From Zymomonas sp. (GTDB taxonomy: Bacteria > Pseudomonadota > Alphaproteobacteria > Sphingomonadales > Sphingomonadaceae): a DNA stretch of 7,548 nt. A model generated the notes under the pieces. It made no database searches and was not told the origin of the DNA. It was given only the letters and a program-made list of their open reading frames with translations. Of the stretch, positions 6,688 through 7,548 are shown one piece after another. The stretch covers positions 1-7,548 of the forward strand of contig JAIYAJ010000307.1 in assembly GCA_027489105.1 (NCBI GenBank), written 5' to 3'. The stretch's first letter is position 1; each line of letters opens with the position of its first letter. A program made the position numbers and the translations under genes.

Positions 6688-6705
6688 CGCCCTTTATCGG
6701 GCGGC
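6686..6705. terminator. GC-rich hairpin, possible terminator without a T-run
   Basis: GCCGCCC (6686-6692) and GGGCGGC (6699-6705) form a perfect 7-bp stem with the 6-nt loop TTTATC. No T-tract follows on either strand, which weakens the terminator call. It shares two bases with the preceding long stem-loop and one with the next, so these structures compete at their edges. Confidence 0.4.
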
Positions 6706-6810
6706 TAGATCGAAATCCGTTCCGATTGCATCGGACGGATCGCTCTAGATTATTGTTTTACCGCGTTTTCCGAGTCACCAGATGATTCCATCTGGTTCGA
6801 AAACGCTCTA
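6705..6810 (-). repeat. Composite intergenic palindromic element with two hairpins
   Basis: Read on the minus strand, the element has two units, each opening with TAGAGCG (6810-6804 and 6747-6741). Unit one is a hairpin with outer stem GCGTTTTC/GAAAACGC (6763-6770 with 6799-6806), an asymmetric internal loop, and inner stem ACCAGATG/CATCTGGT around loop ATTC (6785-6788). Unit two pairs CTAGATCG (6705-6712) with CGCTCTAG (6741-6748) with one mismatch, then ATCCG/CGGAT and TCCGAT/ATCGGA around a 3-nt loop. The spacer includes GGTAAAACAATAATC. From memory, elements with TAGAGCG and a GCGGTAAAAC-like spacer recur between genes in Alphaproteobacteria, so this is probably a dispersed repeat. It lies 12 bp past the stop of the DUF885 gene and could end or stabilise that transcript. 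Confidence 0.7.
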
Positions 6811-6822
6811 TTCTTGCAGGTG

Positions 6823-7548
6823 TCAGCGCGCCCGGCGCAGATAGAGCGAGAAGGGCACCGCTCCCTCGCTGTTGAGCATCCCGAAGACATCCGCCAGCAC
6901 GTCCGCTGCGGGCTGCGTCTCGTCCGCCTCCGCGGCATCGGCGATCAGCGCGTCGAGTTCGACCTTGCCGGTGACATAGCTGGTGCCATAGCCAGGCTGG
7001 CGCAGGTAGAGCAGCTGTTCGAAACCGACGAGCGGATTGTCGGGGTCCGAATAGCCACGCGGGGTCCAGCGGGCGTGGAAACGTCCCGCTTCCGCCAGCG
7101 TCCATTCGTTCGCCTGCACATGCAGCGATGCCAACCCACGCGCCGCGCGGTTGGCGAGCATGATCCACACCAGTTCACGGCCACGCGGCACGTCGTCATA
7201 GAGACCGGCATGCATCGCCAATTCCTCAAGCGCGGTGGCGAAGCCCTCGGAGCGAGACTGGAAGATGTTGAACAGAGGCGCCGTCCGGCGGATCGGGTCG
7301 GCACTCGGCTCATGCTTGATCCGGGCCAGCTCCATCCAATGGATGTCGTGCGAGTAGAGCGGCCAGGGATCGAGCGCGGTGACATGGTAGAAGAAGTTGC
7401 GCCGCTCGGGCGGGACATAGTTCAAGGTCTGGGCAGCGAGCGCGGCGCGGTAATAGGGCTTGTCCTCCATCAGCCGGTTGGCGACGAGGAAATCGGTAAA
7501 GCGGGCCATCTTCTGCTCGGCGAAGCGCCGGTACGCCGCCGGGTCGTC
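6823..7548 (-). CDS. DUF885-family protein, partial (5' end outside window)
   Basis: The C-terminal 241 residues of a longer protein are visible; the frame is open to the right edge. An ATG at 7509 is probably internal, since the 13 codons before it (DDPAAYRRFAEQK) read as natural coding sequence. The match to DUF885 rests on a recalled pattern in order: EGFATALEELAMHAGLYDD (family EGWALYAE...GLY), a helix with ANRAARGLASLHVQANEWTLAEA (family RAxRLVxDxGIHxxGW), EQLLYLRQPGYGTSYVTGK (family ExxRYxxxPGQAxxYxxG), and a C-terminal VFGMLNSEGAVPFSL. DUF885 proteins are often exported and thought to be peptidase-like, but their function is not settled. The usual HExxPGHH-type motif is not clearly visible; SHDIHWMEL (around 7353-7327) stands near its expected place. 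The signal peptide, if any, is outside the window. It is convergent with the receptor gene and has no evident link to chemotaxis. Confidence 0.75.
   Translation of the reverse strand, partial: DDPAAYRRFAEQKMARFTDFLVANRLMEDKPYYRAALAAQTLNYVPPERRNFFYHVTALDPWPLYSHDIHWMELARIKHEPSADPIRRTAPLFNIFQSRSEGFATALEELAMHAGLYDDVPRGRELVWIMLANRAARGLASLHVQANEWTLAEAGRFHARWTPRGYSDPDNPLVGFEQLLYLRQPGYGTSYVTGKVELDALIADAAEADETQPAADVLADVFGMLNSEGAVPFSLYLRRAR

Noticed and set aside
1..7548. CRISPR arrays, tRNA or rRNA genes, phage or defence systems
   Set aside because: No regularly spaced repeats, no cloverleaf or rRNA-like stretches, and no transposase, integrase or defence domains were seen.

Overview
The window (about 62% G+C by eye) carries part of a chemotaxis locus that looks alphaproteobacterial, most likely from a sphingomonad-like organism. 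This is inferred from protein style, gene order, TGA-rich stop usage and the type of intergenic palindromes; no search was run. The minus strand reads, in transcription order, a small STAS-domain gene (4794-4459), a 314-bp gap holding the presumed operon promoter, then cheY (4144-3776), cheA (3779-1776), cheW (1779-1279) and a membrane methyl-accepting chemotaxis protein (MCP) that runs off the left edge (1134-1). cheY/cheA and cheA/cheW each overlap by 4 bp (ATGA), the usual sign of translational coupling.

The most striking fact is that cheA is interrupted by an in-frame TAA at 2456-2454, between the G1 and G2 boxes of its kinase domain. The 225 codons after it stay open in the same frame and encode the expected rest of the protein. 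Either this is a recent nonsense mutation (or a sequence error), or the codon is suppressed.

Divergent from the STAS gene, across a 286-bp regulatory gap, lies a plus-strand soluble chemoreceptor (5081-6598). It has an N-terminal globin-coupled sensor domain, a HAMP-like linker, a classic signalling hairpin and a C-terminal WSSF tail. It probably senses oxygen or another haem ligand and would feed the CheA-CheW-CheY pathway next door.

The 224 bp after that receptor are packed with four consecutive stem-loops, two forming a composite palindromic element. The element ends 12 bp short of a minus-strand DUF885-family gene (7548-6823), whose 5' part lies outside the window.

Working together: two receptors (one membrane, one haem/globin) would control CheA through CheW, and CheA would phosphorylate CheY to steer the flagellar motor. 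If the cheA stop is real and not suppressed, this pathway is broken at the kinase. Two near-consensus CtrA-like sites lie upstream of cheY and of the STAS gene.
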